From assembly GCF_050947875.1 (NCBI RefSeq), contig NC_134569.1, positions 14,649,131-14,713,130 of the forward strand: 64,000 nt of DNA, in the 5' to 3' direction. Of this stretch, positions 24,340 to 36,954 are shown in pieces (position 1 is the stretch's first letter; each line of letters begins with the position of its first letter). Below the pieces are notes generated by a model. It had not been told where the DNA came from, ran no database searches, and saw only the letters and a list, made by a program, of their open reading frames with translations. This DNA comes from Dermacentor variabilis. Its lineage: Eukaryota > Arthropoda > Arachnida > Ixodida > Ixodidae. Position numbers and translations under genes: made by a program.

Positions 24340-24420
24340 ATTAATTAATTAATTTATTGATTAATTAAATAATTAATTAATTAATTAATTAATTAATTAA
24401 TTGATTGATTGATTGATCGA
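24340..24420. repeat. (TTAA)n/(TTGA)n tetranucleotide repeat
   Basis: Self-complementary TTAA units grade into TTGA/GATT units; the segment can fold on itself. Confidence 0.9.
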
Positions 24421-24630
24421 TCATATCAGTACCCGGGAAATTTGTACGCCATACGCCTCCTTTCAGGCAACATTCATTTTATATATTAGCGCATGGAGGC
24501 AACAAGTATCTGCACGATCATAATTATTGTGAAATAATGAGTTTACAGTGTGATATTTTTTTTTTGATCATCGGTATTGCAAAGTCGTAAAGCTGTTTGA
24601 AGCCAGAAGGACCAAGTTTATCGGCAAATT

Positions 24631-24652
24631 ACACACACACACACACACACAC

Positions 24653-24740
<88 letters not shown>
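24631..24740. repeat. (AC)n-(TA)n compound microsatellite
   Basis: About 11 AC units, then about 42 TA units after a short TTA junction. Confidence 0.97.
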
Positions 24741-24744
<4 letters not shown>

Positions 24745-25566
24745 CCTGTAGTTAACGTGCTTACTGAGTTCCGTCGTATACTTGCACCTCCCCATAGACA
24801 ATATATCGCCAGAATTTACTCCAGTAACTTTTGTAGGAAACTATAAAGGCCGCAATCCCCATTCCGAGAAGCCAGCGCGTGACCTTGCCGCGGCTGGTGA
24901 CGTAGTGCGGTATAACGCCATCGGCTCGAGCCTCGAAGTAAAGCGCTCGCAGGACTGCGCGATTTCTCTTCCACACGAAGCGCACGTATATCCTCGCTTC
25001 CCGCAATCTCAGATGCGGTGACTGCGGGCCGTTTCTCTTTCTTTCTTTCTTTCTTTCTTTCTTTGTTGTTGTTGCCGCTGCCCATTGGCAGTTGTGAGCG
25101 ATGCCATCTTTTCGATTCAAATAAAGCGGCGCGCTTCGCTGCCGCGCATGCGTGCTGCTGCGGCACGGGCTCGTTCGTGGAATGAAATCCGATTGGGCCC
25201 CCATTGAGCGGAGTGCCGCTGCGGAGAGAAAAACGCGTCGCGATGGGCGCGCGATTGTCGTCGCTTCTTCTCTGTTTGCCGTTTGAATAAACGGCGTCCG
25301 CGGCGGGTGACGCGTTTCGCCGCGCAGCTCCTGCGGAACACGTGGCACGCACGTTTCGCGCTGCCTCGTTTTTACTCTCGTATCAAACGCGGACGAGAAA
25401 ACAATAGCGCCTGCCATGGCTTCGAGTGCTCTTGCGTAATGTTACATGAAGTGGGATATATTGTAGGCTGCATTTCCTTCGAAGAGAAGAGAGCGGTTCT
25501 GGGCGTTGATGGCCGTGCACCAGAATTGACAAAAGTGCTCGTTGGCGAGATCTCCCTCTCTCTCTC
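24741..25566. other. Unrecognised sequence with (CTTT)n tract
   Basis: Contains a CTTT repeat at about 25033-25065. Otherwise nothing is recognised. Confidence 0.4.
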
Positions 25567-26118
<552 letters not shown>

Positions 26119-27309
26119 ATTCTCAGGACTCAGTAACTATAATTTAAGAACAGCTTTTGCCATTCGAAGCTAATGAGAGCAACATAACACAGAAATAATT
26201 TAAACATAATAAAAATACCATGGAGCACAAGAAACCGCGGGATTTGAGGCCTAATTGCAGTAAATTAGGGTATTTTATTATGTTTCAGAACACACGTAGA
26301 CTTGACGTTAGTATTCAGATTAGTCCCCAGTGGACGGTACTTCGGGGTTATACTAAGCAAAGGAAATTAATTCGCTCCTCTGAAGTCTAAACTACACGAA
26401 AGTATGCGTAATGCGTATTCTGTGACTCTGTTAAGCTCTTTTCTTTTATGGAATATGCTCATGAAATGTTTTTCGCATTTCGTAGGCTATGTGCAAACAT
26501 GTGGGCTTGCCCGCCAGACAGCGTGCTGTGCTCTGTTGCACTATAAGTATGCGAGGTGGTGCGTGGAATCTGCAAAGGAGCAATGGTACCAGCGCTAACG
26601 CTTGCGAATGTCATTGTGTGCTTTAAACCGGATATCTTGTCGGGGTTGGAAGTCAAAGGAGCACTAAAGAGAAAAGTGATTTCTTCTGCATCAGTAAGTT
26701 ACCTTTCTACGACACTAAAAACGCCAATCTTACCAGAATAAGACGCTTGGTAAGCCAGAAAAAGCGCAAGAACGAAAGACGGGTGGCGACGCCTCCTTGA
26801 AGTTCCCGCACCTGGTTGCTGTGAAGTCATGGATTGTGATGTCATCTTCTAGGGCCCACTTATTTATACAGCGGTACAGATTGGACTACACTGTGTTCTA
26901 AAGGAACCAGATATTAAACATAGCACGTTTCGGAAACCTTTACTCAGCCAACGCGGCCAAATACGAAAAGATGCTTTTAAACCCCTGAAGTCACACTGAC
27001 GTACTGGCGTCGGGGTTTCGGCTCAAAATTCAAATACTGATGCTTCGACCTTCATTTCCTCATCTAATAATCAAACTATTATTTTGAAATGACTGCCTGC
27101 AGGGTTCTCAAACAATGCTTTATTAGTCTAAACTGATTTATCGTTTCGCTTTAGTCTCCCTTTAACCAAAAATCGTTTGGCCGGTTGGCTTTGGAAGCCC
27201 ACGGTTAAACCACAAATGAGGCAGCGCAGGGTGACATGGGTTGGGCCTCGTATGAAGTAGCAGAAGTGCACAGCAGTATTAGTTTTGAAGAAAGATTCGG
27301 GAACATGGA
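26119..27309. other. No recognised feature
   Basis: AT-richer sequence; no gene or named repeat is recognised. The last part may hold more of the LINE beginning at about 27310, but no RT motif is visible. Confidence 0.4.
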
Positions 27310-28062
27310 TTAAAATAGATGGGCGGCTAACGTGCACAAACATCTGTACCTTAAAAGCGTGGACACAAAATGGAGCAAGAGGTCAAGAAAGTTGGCAACC
27401 AGGTATACAGTAATTGAAAGTGGAGATGGACAACCGGTAGTTATCAGAAAGGAAGTGAGAGAAACAGAGAAAGTGAATTGGATGCAAAGAATGGAAACAA
27501 AGGACACCACGAATATTTACAAGAATGAGAAGAAGGAAATTAGAAGGGAAAATCTGTACGATAATACGAGGGGAAGTGCCTTCCTATTTGAGGCTCGAGC
27601 TGGTTGCCGAAAGACAAAGACATACCGGAGCAAATATTCGCAACAAGATGAGGGATGTGTATGCTGCAGCAAAAACCATTCCATTCCATTCAGCACATCC
27701 CAATGGAATGTGGAGGGATCCACTCAGTGAGACACGTAGGTAATGTACATCTTCCAGAAGCGCTTGTGTTTGAAGTGGACGGAAGCATGAACCGTTCAGC
27801 AGTCGAAATAAGCAAGATACGTTTAGAATACTGGTGGAAAAAAGCAGGGCAGATATTGTTGCGACCGGATCCGTTACAAGCGTATAGTTATAGCGATACA
27901 AGCTAGAAGCTTTCAGGAAAAGAAAAAATGTAAAAGAGATGTATATATATACAACAGTGCTAGAATGAAAAACGTGTACAGTATACGTGGTTATATGAAG
28001 CAGGCTAGGTGACGATTTGTTACCGCCCCGTTTCAAAGGCGATGAAAATAAATCATCATCAC
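27310..28062 (+). mobile_element. LINE 3'-end fragment with zinc-knuckle-like tail
   Basis: A frame at 27332-27730 contains W-x-x-x-M...K...Y...K-KEIRRENLYDNTRGSAFLFEARAG, then YR..., typical of the C-terminal region of a LINE ORF2 I know from tick sequences. A frame change near 27655 leads to LPEALVFEVDGSMNRSAVEI and LEYWWKKAGQ. The 3' end has a conserved untranslated block (GTTACCGCCCCGTTTCAAAG), then AATAAATCATCATCA at about 28048-28062. The RT core is absent. The fragment at 50970-51510 probably comes from the same family (LLEALGF and a Cys/His tail). Confidence 0.75.
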
Positions 28063-28164
28063 TTGTGTGCACGTTCGTGTACGCGTGTGCTTTGAGTTTA
28101 CATTGAATACACAAACGTTCGGATCGTGCGGGTGCGAGACGTTCCTCGGCTTTGACGTTGGGTT

Positions 28165-29375
28165 GGTAATATCGATGGACGATAAATCGATTAAAGATAT
28201 AAACGATTGATCGTCATTGAAGTCCACCTTTCATTTAATCGACCTAATCAGTTAGACGCGTTCGATTAATCGTTTTCTAGACTTTGACAGCAGTGGCGCG
28301 CGGATTTTGAAATCGCGCTGGAATGGCGGAGCACGGGCAGCGACTGTGCGGCTGCGGGAGAGCGGCGACGCCGACCGCGCGCGCTCTGCCTCCGCGCGCC
28401 GCCCGAAGCCGGGCGCTTGGAGTGGTCTCGCGACTCCAGGCGTGTGCCGCACAGCGACCCAGTCGTCGTGCCACTCCACTGAAGGCGTGGCACAGCATGC
28501 GCGCCGGTTTGGAGCGCGTATTTTGGCGTGGCCATGGAGTTCGTGTACGCTCCAGCAAATCTATAGCGTTCGTGCATGCTGGTTGTGTGTCCATTCAAAG
28601 ATGATGTCGGTTTCACCCAAACATCCCAGCCAATTGACATGGGATGACATTGACAAAGAGCACGTGGTTTAAAATTCTAAACCAGTAATTTTCTTTTCCC
28701 CCGGGCATGCTGCAATTTCTTGCATATTTTATTTGAACTTCAACTCTCACTTTTGCCATTTTTCTTATTTCTTGTTTAACTGTGCAGTACAGAGATTCAC
28801 TAATGTCATGTAACTTTTTAAATCTGCTGTAGTTGTCGTTCTATAACAGATAGTGTTTATCTTTTCAAAGGCCACTAGTGCCAACTCTATTTAGTCTTTA
28901 ACAAGTTAAATATTATTCTTTATCAAACTCGTGCGTCACCAATGGTGACGCTGCGAACGGCGCTTCGACGACGTAAGCAGGGGGGGGGGGTAGACTACTC
29001 TTGTCTCCTCAGGGGGGGGGGGGAGACTACTACTCATGCGTCTCCTCGCGCTCTGATCCCGTCTCGCGTAGCACGGCGCTCTCCACTTACTGTCTGTGCT
29101 TTATTTTTGTAATTTCAGTTCTATAAATGACAGCATTAGGAGGACAAATGAATCTTGTAATACTGGGGTCTTACATGCGAAAACCACCATGCTTGTCTTT
29201 GTCCACCTTTCTTGTCTCTGTGATCGCGCTGTTACTACTTCAATTATGTGAAACCAACTAGCCCAACAATCAACTCTTCTATATTGTGTGATAAACCCTG
29301 CATCGAAAGCGATTAATCGATTAAGGGCTAAAGCAATGAATGATTAATCGTTAATCGTATAAAAAATTAATCGAC
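28165..29375. repeat. Segment bounded by clusters of GATTAATCG-type motifs
   Basis: Both ends (28165-28275 and 29294-29375) are dense in ATCGATTAA/GATTAATCG variants, including a perfect TAATCGATTA at 29314-29323. Between them lie a GC-rich core (about 28300-28480) and an AT-rich part with two G-runs (28981-28990 and about 29009-29021). This may be a non-autonomous element whose subterminal regions carry the motif, but no terminal inverted repeat or target duplication could be fixed. Confidence 0.35.
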
Positions 29376-29659
29376 CATTCCTACTTCGGTGGTTGCAAAT
29401 AACCATGAAAGGCTGGCCAAGCTTGGTGTTTGCGCTTAGCGGCTCTCTGGCGTCAGGCGTACGCCGCCGTTTTTGTGCGCGTGATGCCCTGCAGAGCTGA
29501 CTGCCACTTCAGTTGGTAAAACGTTATTGAGCGGGCAGCGCTAAATTATACGCGAAAGACATGCATTTCCCAACTGTACAGGCACCAACTTGCAGCTGTT
29601 ACATTTACTGTGACGTCCCTGTAGTTCTTCGTGCTGAAACGCTGTGCTGCCGAGCATTT

Positions 29660-29691
<32 letters not shown>

Positions 29692-30165
29692 GAATATCCG
29701 TGCGCATTCGTCCTCCGCGAGCTTGAAACTCGCTCGCCGCCATCACTCCGTCCTTTCTTGGCAGTAAACGAAAATGGAGATAGTACTAGAGGTGGGCGAA
29801 TATCAAATTTTTTCCGATACGAATCGAAAACGAATGCATTGGATATCGAATAACGAAACGCGGACGCATGTACGTATTCACAGCAAGAATATTTATGTAT
29901 AATTAGGTATTACGACTCTGCTGACTAGTACAAAATGGTCAGCTATAACTACGTACCAGTGACAAAGGATCACGCTTAAACACAAAGTCACTAATTGGCA
30001 TTTTAAAAACTGTAGGAATAGCCTATATAGTCATCTACGATGAGTATCCAAGTTAGCGAATAGACGAAACGCGCCATGTCTAAGACGCGTATCTGCGCGG
30101 CCGGGCTCCTCTCCCTGTGAGCGGGCTGCTCCGTCTGGCGCCGCTGCCGTTTGGTCTGCGCGCTC
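29376..30165. other. Unrecognised sequence with (TTTA)n tract
   Basis: A TTTA repeat lies at 29656-29688. Around 29800-29870 there are several GAATCGAAAACGAA-like and ATATCGAA-like words, perhaps an old dispersed repeat. Confidence 0.4.
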
Positions 30166-31620
30166 TAAGGATTGGGGTCGGGCATGAAATAGATGGTAGC
30201 TGGCCCATGCCGTCATCCAACTCATACACGCTGAGGACGTTGTTGAAGGGAGAGACTTGTTCTCATCGAGAACGAGGAATATGGGATTTACTTACAGTAT
30301 CTACTTGGAAAACGTTACAGTTGATCAGTCTAGCATGACTGAAAGAGAATGCATACGGAAGAGCCGACAACGGCTGCTTATAAACACTCTGTCCTCCCTA
30401 GATGAGGGAAAATGGCCGTTCAACCATCGCTCGATGGGGTCGTCCGAAGTCATCCTAGCCGACCCGCTAAACACAAAATCGTCGTCACAACCCGCTAAAC
30501 ACAAAGCGCCAACGGGTTGTTGACGAGGCGCGTTGTCGTCCTTACAAAGCGAGTCGCCGGAGCGGGCCGGGCAGGTTTCGGTGGTCGCTTCCCCGAAGAT
30601 CGCCAGCCCCCCGCAGGTCGAACGTAACTACGTGCACCCGGGCACCCGAGTTGCCGTTGAGGTTCGCCGAGGAGCACCGGCACTCGCATATCCACGGGAA
30701 CGGCTCAGATTTGTTTTTTTTTACGTTAGATGGCCGGAACACGTTGTTACGGTCGGCCTGCGGGTGCTAGCGATCTTCATGGAAGTGACCTCCGAACCCT
30801 TCACCGCCCGCTGCAGTTGTTTCGAGCGACATCCGGGAGTAGCGATCTTCGGAGGAGCGACCGTCAAACCCTGCCCGGCCCGCTGCGACGACTTGTTTTG
30901 TGAAGACAACAATGCGCCGCGTCAACAGCCGGACGGCGCTGCCATGTCTAGTCACGTTCGGCGGGCCGAGTATTGTTAGTTGATTCGCTGCCACCTTCAC
31001 GGTTTGCTTGGAGCAAGACAACTCCTGCAAGGGGGTATTTTGCGGTGCTTTCACGCGGGCCCCAGAAGTCGTCACAGTCAATGGACAAACGCGGCGGCCA
31101 CTGACTGCGGGGTCAGCTCTGTGATCAAGAGGCGCCTGCCCGGGGCAATACTGAAATCATATTTAGCGCCAGCAAACAAAGACGGAAGGGAGACGACACC
31201 ACAATGCGAGGGGCAAGACCTCTGCCTGCGAGAACCCTCTCACCTCGGTGTGTTGAGTGAAACCTGTGCGGAAGTGAGTGTCTAAACCCTCCCCCTCAAA
31301 GGCGGGTGGGCGACGATGACTTTGGACGCTCCCTTGGTCGAAGGTTGAACGGCCGTTTTCCCTCATCTAGGGATCTAGGGAGGACAGAGTGGTTTTAAGC
31401 AGCCGTTGCGCGGCTGCTCAGTGTGCATTCTCTTTCAGTCATGCTAGACTGATGAACTGTAACGTTCTCCACCCTTCATGTAGATATTGTAAATAAATCT
31501 CATATTAGTCGTTCTCGATGAGAACAAGTCCCTACCTCAACAACGTCATCAGCGTGGATGAGTTTGATGACGGCATGGGCCAGCTACCATTTATTTCGTG
31601 CCCGACCCCAACCCTTACAA
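30166..31620. mobile_element. Foldback structure: two inverted copies of one repeat
   Basis: The sequence from 30166 inwards (GGATTGGGGTCGGGCATGAA and on) matches the reverse complement of the sequence from about 31620 inwards, close to 88% identical by eye over 280 bp. Both copies share CATGCCGTCATC, TTGTTCTCATCGAGAACGA, GCATGACTGAAAGAGAATGC and CTCTGTCCTCCCTAGAT. The homology resumes inside (30510-30650 versus about 30728-30960), while about 350 bp of the right copy (about 30960-31310) has no partner on the left. An AATAAA at 31483-31488 suggests the right copy could be an LTR read on the plus strand. Whether these are LTRs in opposite orientation or arms of a foldback DNA element is unresolved. 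Confidence 0.8.
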
Positions 31621-32999
31621 CGTCTAACAAAGATGTTTGTCGTTAAAGAGACGAAAAGGAAGACGTTTATCTTCACGCATTTGCACGCTTCGTTTCTTAT
31701 ACGTTTAAGTGCAGTCTGATTTCTCATTGCATTCGTGCTACCCGATTCTTCGGCAATCTCTCCAGAGTGAGCATGGGCTACTGCCACGTGAGAGAGTGCG
31801 AGCTAACGTAGTAACTGAAAGTTAACGTTCGTTGTGCCGATTTTCTTATCTCGTCTCGTGTTATTTCCCGCGCTATCCGTTCCACAGTGACGTCCAGAGC
31901 TGTAGCGACAATACGACGGAGGTTTTTAAAAAATATTTTTGTGTACCAAAACCGCCCGTAATAGATGCTCGGAGATTGAAGAAAGAAAATAAAGTAAGAA
32001 CTGACGCAGGTTAGCGGGTGCGTACCGCTCTGTCATTATCAGCATAGACGTACCTGCATAAACAGTGGCGCATGACATCATCTCTCCGTATCCTCGTATA
32101 TTCATGTATGCATGCAGCGTGCGCATGCACCCGGTATGTGCGCGTCGCATTAATGCAACAGCTAGGCGCGGCGACGAGACGGAGCAGTCGACTTCGTCAA
32201 ATTCTCTGGCGCATTGGATGGAAGCGAGGAGGCTGCCCACGTGTCCTCCCAGCCGCTCGACGCAGCTGCTTGCGTGGATGGATTCTGCGTGTCGAATACT
32301 CGCACGTGACGCGAGGTGCTGCCTGCGACGTAGCGTGCGCGCCGCATTAATCCGCTGGTGTGCACGCAGTGCGTTGCGCCGTCGTATACCCGTGTAAACG
32401 CAGCTAGTACGTTTCATTCGTGTCCAGTGGAAAGCAGAATAGAACGTAGGAAAAGCGTCTCTGTGTGCTTTTTCGAGAAAGAAATTAATTCTGCGCCTGC
32501 AAAAAAAAAAAAAAAAAAAAGGAAAGGTGGTCCTTACTGTCCAGTTATCACACTATTTACTGTCGCGGTATTACTGCAGTTAATACGGTTGAGAGAAGTA
32601 ACATTACTGACTGAACAAGCTAGTCGCTGTTTCTAGGGGGTTTCCACTACCAATTCCAAACACAGTTAGCCCACCGCGGATACAAAGTTTCTAGCCCATA
32701 GCGCTTATGTGGGACCATCTCTGGCGTATTCCAGATAGGGTTCCGATATACGTGTCACATTTGTACCTGTTGATGCTAGCTGCAATTCGTAGCTGAGGCT
32801 CTTTAGTAGAAGTGGGTACCTGTTTCGGTACTAATGCACACTATTTACTATCTTGGTATTAGTAAAGGTTGAGTTAGTACAACTGGGTAGTAAGGACAAC
32901 TTTCTTTAAGTAGTGTTGTATTGCTGTTGGTCAACGTGCGTAAAGCTGTGATAAGCTGCGCTGGTCACGTGCCACATTCCGTATATGCTAAACGGGTGA
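31621..32999. other. No recognised feature
   Basis: No gene recognised. An A-run lies near 32500-32520. A short direct repeat (GTGCGCG-C/T-CGCATTAAT) occurs near 32138 and 32335. Confidence 0.4.
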
Positions 33000-33582
33000 G
33001 CAGAAGGAAGTGACGAAGGAAAATCCACTCCTCCCTCCCGGGCAACGAAACCGCACACGCCCTAGCTCGAGAGTTAGCGAGCCGAGCAGGGGCAGGAACG
33101 ACGTGGCGCCCGAGTGCGGTGAGAGACCGCTCGGTCAGGTATAATGAAATCACCAAGCACTACAGATTAGGGAGGCAGTATTACCCCCCACCACGATCCT
33201 CATTAACTAAACAGCAGGCGACAATATGGCGCCTACTACAAACTTACGTCTTCCCAAACCCGATCGCATATAATCATTGCTACCCAGAACACTGATTGGA
33301 TGGATGCAAAGACTGTAATCAGCCGGCGGACCTCAGACACGTAATCTGGGCTTGCAACAGCATGTATTGCAGGGCCCAAACAACACGTACACGAACGCGG
33401 AGCAGTGGGAGACCGCGATTCTCAGCTGAAACAGCCAGGTCCAGCTACAAGTCATCAGGCAAGCCGAAGGTGCCGCTATATAGGAGCCAAGGGTTCCTAT
33501 ATAGCCGCCATCTAAAGGAGGGGAGATAAACTCCTTTGACACTTGCCGTTTTCAATAAAATTCGTCTCTCTCTCTCTCTCTC
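33000..33582 (+). pseudogene. I-like LINE fragment: RNase H end and C-terminal tail
   Basis: A nearly continuous frame reads HSSLPGNETAHALARELASRAG (end of an RNase H domain, with the H...GN signature), then YNEITKHYRLGRQYYPPP and a segment ending CYPEH, an in-frame TGA near 33291, and C-x2-C...H...C (CKDCNQPADLRHVIWAC). The same order, with YNEITKAYRLARRTLPPL, is found in the minus-strand element at 34283-36203, so the two are relatives. The 3' end is AATAAAATTCG followed by CT repeats (about 33555-33582). RT is missing. Confidence 0.82.
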
Positions 33583-34282
33583 CAATCCACGCTGTGGAGG
33601 TGGCTGGCGAGCGAAGCTGTGGTATCACCTGATCCGATAGGCCAATGTGACGTGACCTTGAACGATTGAGCATTGCACTACAAGAAACGATTGACAGCAA
33701 AACAACGCTGCTGTTCGGGAGTCCTAATTATGTGTGACCAATGTTCCCATAGCGCTATCACAATACGAATGAAATCAGTTGCTAGGCAGGTTATTTTACA
33801 TATGAAAGTGTGGTGACGTCACTCACTGCTTCATGTGCTGCTGTTTCCGCTTCCCGGCAACTGCAGCTTACTCAACCGTACCGCGAAACGCATACGGTGA
33901 ACGCAATGTGCTTCGCGTTGTTCGAACGCGCCTCATCATCTATGATGTGGTGTTGACACTTGTTTTGTGTTTTTCTTTATTGAAACAAATACTTGGGTGG
34001 GTGTCTTTCGTGCGTAATTCCAATGGAGATAGGCCCTTTTCGCTTCAATTCGTGGGATGGTTGTCTATCGACTGTTCTGTTGACGGGGATGAAGGAATCC
34101 CGGGATCTGAGTCATATACAGGGACTTCGCTGTAAAATGTGACTACGCGCATTTCCCGTCAGCGTTATTTTCGCGTCGCGCATAGTCGTCGGTCTCGTAT
34201 CGTGTCACATAGCCCCGACGGCGTCCACGAAGCGAATCGTAACACACGCAAAGAGGAGGAAACGAGAGCTGCGGTTCCGTCG
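33583..34282. other. No recognised feature
   Basis: No gene recognised. Around 33845-33870 CGCTTCCCGG and AACTGCAGCTTA recall words at 3703-3722, hinting at an old shared repeat. Confidence 0.4.
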
Positions 34283-34360
34283 AGATTGGATTGGATTGGA
34301 GCCAGCTTTATTTGTGCCTGCTGTTGGTCGCTAGCGCGCCCCGACGAGGGCCTACGTCAT

Positions 34361-36200
34361 CTACAATGTCGCCGTTACTTGGCGCGGGTCTCCGCTCGCC
34401 GTTGCCGGCTCGCTGGGTCCCTGCTTTTCGAACGCCCCGAGGACCTGCTGGACGGCCCAGAGCTGTTCGTCTTGGTCGTAGCTCCTCGCGGCTGCCTCGA
34501 GCCGTGGTGGGATCGTTCTTGATTTTGCTTCTTCTGGAGTTTTAACGCAGTCCCGCAAGATGTGCGTGTGATCTGCCTTCCTCCTCCGGCAGACTCTGCA
34601 CTTATCGGTCGGATATGCCTCGGGGTCCATGCGATGCATCAGTCCCGGGCTCGGTAGCGATCCGGTCTGGAGCTGTCCCAGTAGTACCGCCTCCGCTCGA
34701 TTCAGCCTCGGGTGCAGGGGTGGGAGAGTCCTGCGAGCCAGGCGGTAGGCCTTCGTGATTTCGTTGTAGTCTGTCATGCGGTCCTTGGTTCCGAACCACG
34801 ACGGACTGTCGCCGGGGCGCGGTTGGTTAGCGCTCGCACCTCTGCGGGTGCCGTCTCATTGTGGTTCTCATTGCGTTCCGACGCGTCGCCCGCGTGCGCC
34901 GGGAACCACTTGAGTCTTGCTTTTCTGTCTTGTACCCGCCGTGGTTGCTCAGTGGCTATGGTGTTAGGCTGCTGAGCACGAGGTCGCGGGATCGAATCCC
35001 GGCCACGGCGGCCGCATTTCGATGGGGGCGAAATGCGAAAACACCCGTGTGCTTAGATTTAGGTGCACGTTAAAGAACCCCAGGTGGTCAAAATTTCCGG
35101 AGTCCTCCACTACGGCGTGCCTCATAATCAGAAAGTGGTTTTGGCACGTAAAACCCCAAATATTATTATTATTATTTTCTGTCTTGTAGTTTCGCCGCTC
35201 GCAATACGCGCTCGGCCTCCCTGCAGATTTGGCCTTTGGCGAAGTTTCGCAGCATCTGTCTCGAATCCCTCAGCACCGTGTGGCAGTCTGCGTCGGCAAT
35301 GGCCAGGGCGATGGCTACCTGCTCCGCTTGTCCCGCTCCGGCGTTCCTTACGCTCGCTGCCGTCCTCGTGGCGCCGGTTGACGGCTCTATGACGACCGCT
35401 GCGAAGGCGTTCCGTTGGTATTCGGCCGCGTCCACGTACCGCGCGTGCTCGTCGTTGGCGTGCTGGTCGATGAGAGCCTTGGCCCTCGCCGCTCTTCCCT
35501 TGTTGAACTCGGGATTCCTGTTCTTCGGTATGGGGTCGATTCTGGTCTGGCGTCGGACCTCTTCGGGGACGGGGAGCTTCATCACCACCGCGTTCGAGCG
35601 TCCTATTCCCAGGTCGTCCAGTATCTTCCTCCCGGCTTTGGTCATGGACAGCCGCTCCAGTTGAGAGGTCCGTTGCGCTTCGGCTATTTCTTCGAGCATA
35701 TTGTGTATCCCGAGTTCTAAAAAGCGGGTCGTGCTCGTGGACTCGAACAGGCCCAGCGCCGTCTTGTACGCTCTTCTGATGATCACGTTGATTTTGTTAC
35801 GTTCGTGTTGCAGCCATCTGTGGTAAGCTGCAACGTACGCGACGTGGCTGATTATGAAGGATTGGACAAGCCTAAAATTAGGCTCACCTCTCTCATGCCA
35901 GCCTTCCGGGAAGTGACTCATTTGAGGAGTCGAATCGCGTTGTCTGCTTTTGCCGCGAGACGGGTGATGGTTTCGCCGTTTCTTCCGTGCTTTTCGATGA
36001 CCATGCCTAGGATCCTAATTTTGCCGACCTCGGGGATCACGTTGCCGGATTTGGTTACGATTCTCATTTCTTCGTATTGGCGTTGTCTGGTCTTGCCTCT
36101 GCTGTTTTTGGTACGTGGGAGTATGAGAAGCTCCGATTTGCTCGGCCAACATCTCAGTCCGGTGCCTTCCAGCTGGTCTTTCCAGCTGCAGATTCTTTCC
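34361..36200 (-). pseudogene. Broken RT/RNase H polyprotein of the minus-strand I-like LINE
   Basis: Pieces lie in different frames: 36200-35925, 35921-35172 and 34777-34361. The first junction carries a stop, and the 35172-34800 gap is mostly the inserted SINE. The RNase H first Asp is in YVDAAEY; the H-x-GN end of the RNase H domain is not seen and was lost near the SINE insertion. It encodes no functional enzyme. Confidence 0.85.
34935..35174 (+). mobile_element. Ruka-type SINE with perfect 14-bp target duplication
   Basis: A tRNA-like head starts CCCGCCGTGGTTGCTCAGTG (A-box region) with the B box GGGATCGAATCCCGG, followed by the SINE body and an ATT-repeat tail. The target duplication TTTTCTGTCTTGTA is perfect at 34921-34934 and 35175-35188. 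The host site is the minus-strand LINE, so the SINE is the younger insertion. Removing one duplication copy and the SINE joins the LINE sequences. Its body is nearly identical to the minus-strand SINE at 48730-48970. Confidence 0.95.
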
Positions 36201-36203
36201 TAA

Positions 36204-36710
36204 ACTAATACAGGAACCTATAGTCTCACTAATTGATAATAATTATATACGCAAGCTATCGCAGTCACGGCTTCTATGTACTGGGCAACACATATGTGAG
36301 CACTAACGACAGCGTTGGCGCATCTCGCTGACGTCACTTCCAGCACCTTGTTGCGCGTGTGCCGCCAAGCCAGAATGCCGCCCTCGCGTGTCGCCGTGCC
36401 TGAGACCCGGCGTCGTCTGTGAATACGTGTACTCGGCGCGTCCGCCGTCGTAACCGCGAGGCCAGTCAGGCACGGGCGTGCTCGGCTTGGCGCGCCAAAT
36501 TGACCTCGTTGGCGCAGCTGTGTACGTCGCGGCTAACGAGCAGTCGCCTCACTCACAACCCATTCGTGGCCTCGCATCTGTGCGTTCGCCTTTCTTTCTT
36601 TCGTTGCTTTGCTTCGCTGTGCTTTGTATGCGACAAACTACTGATTCGGGAAAGGCAGTAAATGAAAACGTGCGAATCTAGTCGGCGTCATCGAATTGAC
36701 TGATCACTTA
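36204..36710. other. No recognised feature
   Basis: Nothing recognisable between the LINE breakpoint and the next SINE. Confidence 0.4.
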
Positions 36711-36935
36711 CCAGTGGCTCAGAGGATACGGGGTTGCGCTGCTGAGCAATATACGTTGCGGGTTCGATTCTCGTGCCGCGGTGATCGCATTCCGATGGAG
36801 CCGGAAATATAAAAACATTCGTGTATAACGCGTGCTTGGGTGCACGTTGAAAAACTCCGGCCAGTTGGTCAAAATTAATCCGGATAGCCCTCCTCTACGG
36901 CGTCAGGATTTCGAATCCCATAGTTTAATTAATGA
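36711..36935 (+). mobile_element. Diverged Ruka-type SINE
   Basis: The head CCAGTGGCTCAGAGGATACGG and B box GGGTTCGATTCTCGTGCC are followed by the family body (GGGTGCACGTTGAAAAACTCC, then CTCTACGGCGTCAGGA). It is clearly older than the copy at 34935. No target duplication is evident. Confidence 0.8.
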
Positions 36936-36954
36936 ACAGATTGGTTTCGTTTTC

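Larger units (their letters stand above)
34283..36203 (-). mobile_element. 5'-truncated I-like LINE, interrupted by a SINE
   Basis: On the minus strand the order is: C-terminal RT region (ELLILPRTK... and KIRILGMVIEKHGRN, 36200-35925), a stop, more RT thumb region (FIISHVAYVAAY... NKINVIIRRAYKTALGLF), an RNase H-like segment (YVDAAEYQRNAFAAVVIEP; AEQVAIALAIAD), then past the SINE, YNEITKAYRLARR and a C-x2-C...H...C tail (CRVCRRRKADHTHILRDC). The 3' end is AATAAAGCTGG then CCAAT repeats. The catalytic FADD box and all upstream parts are missing. Confidence 0.87.
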
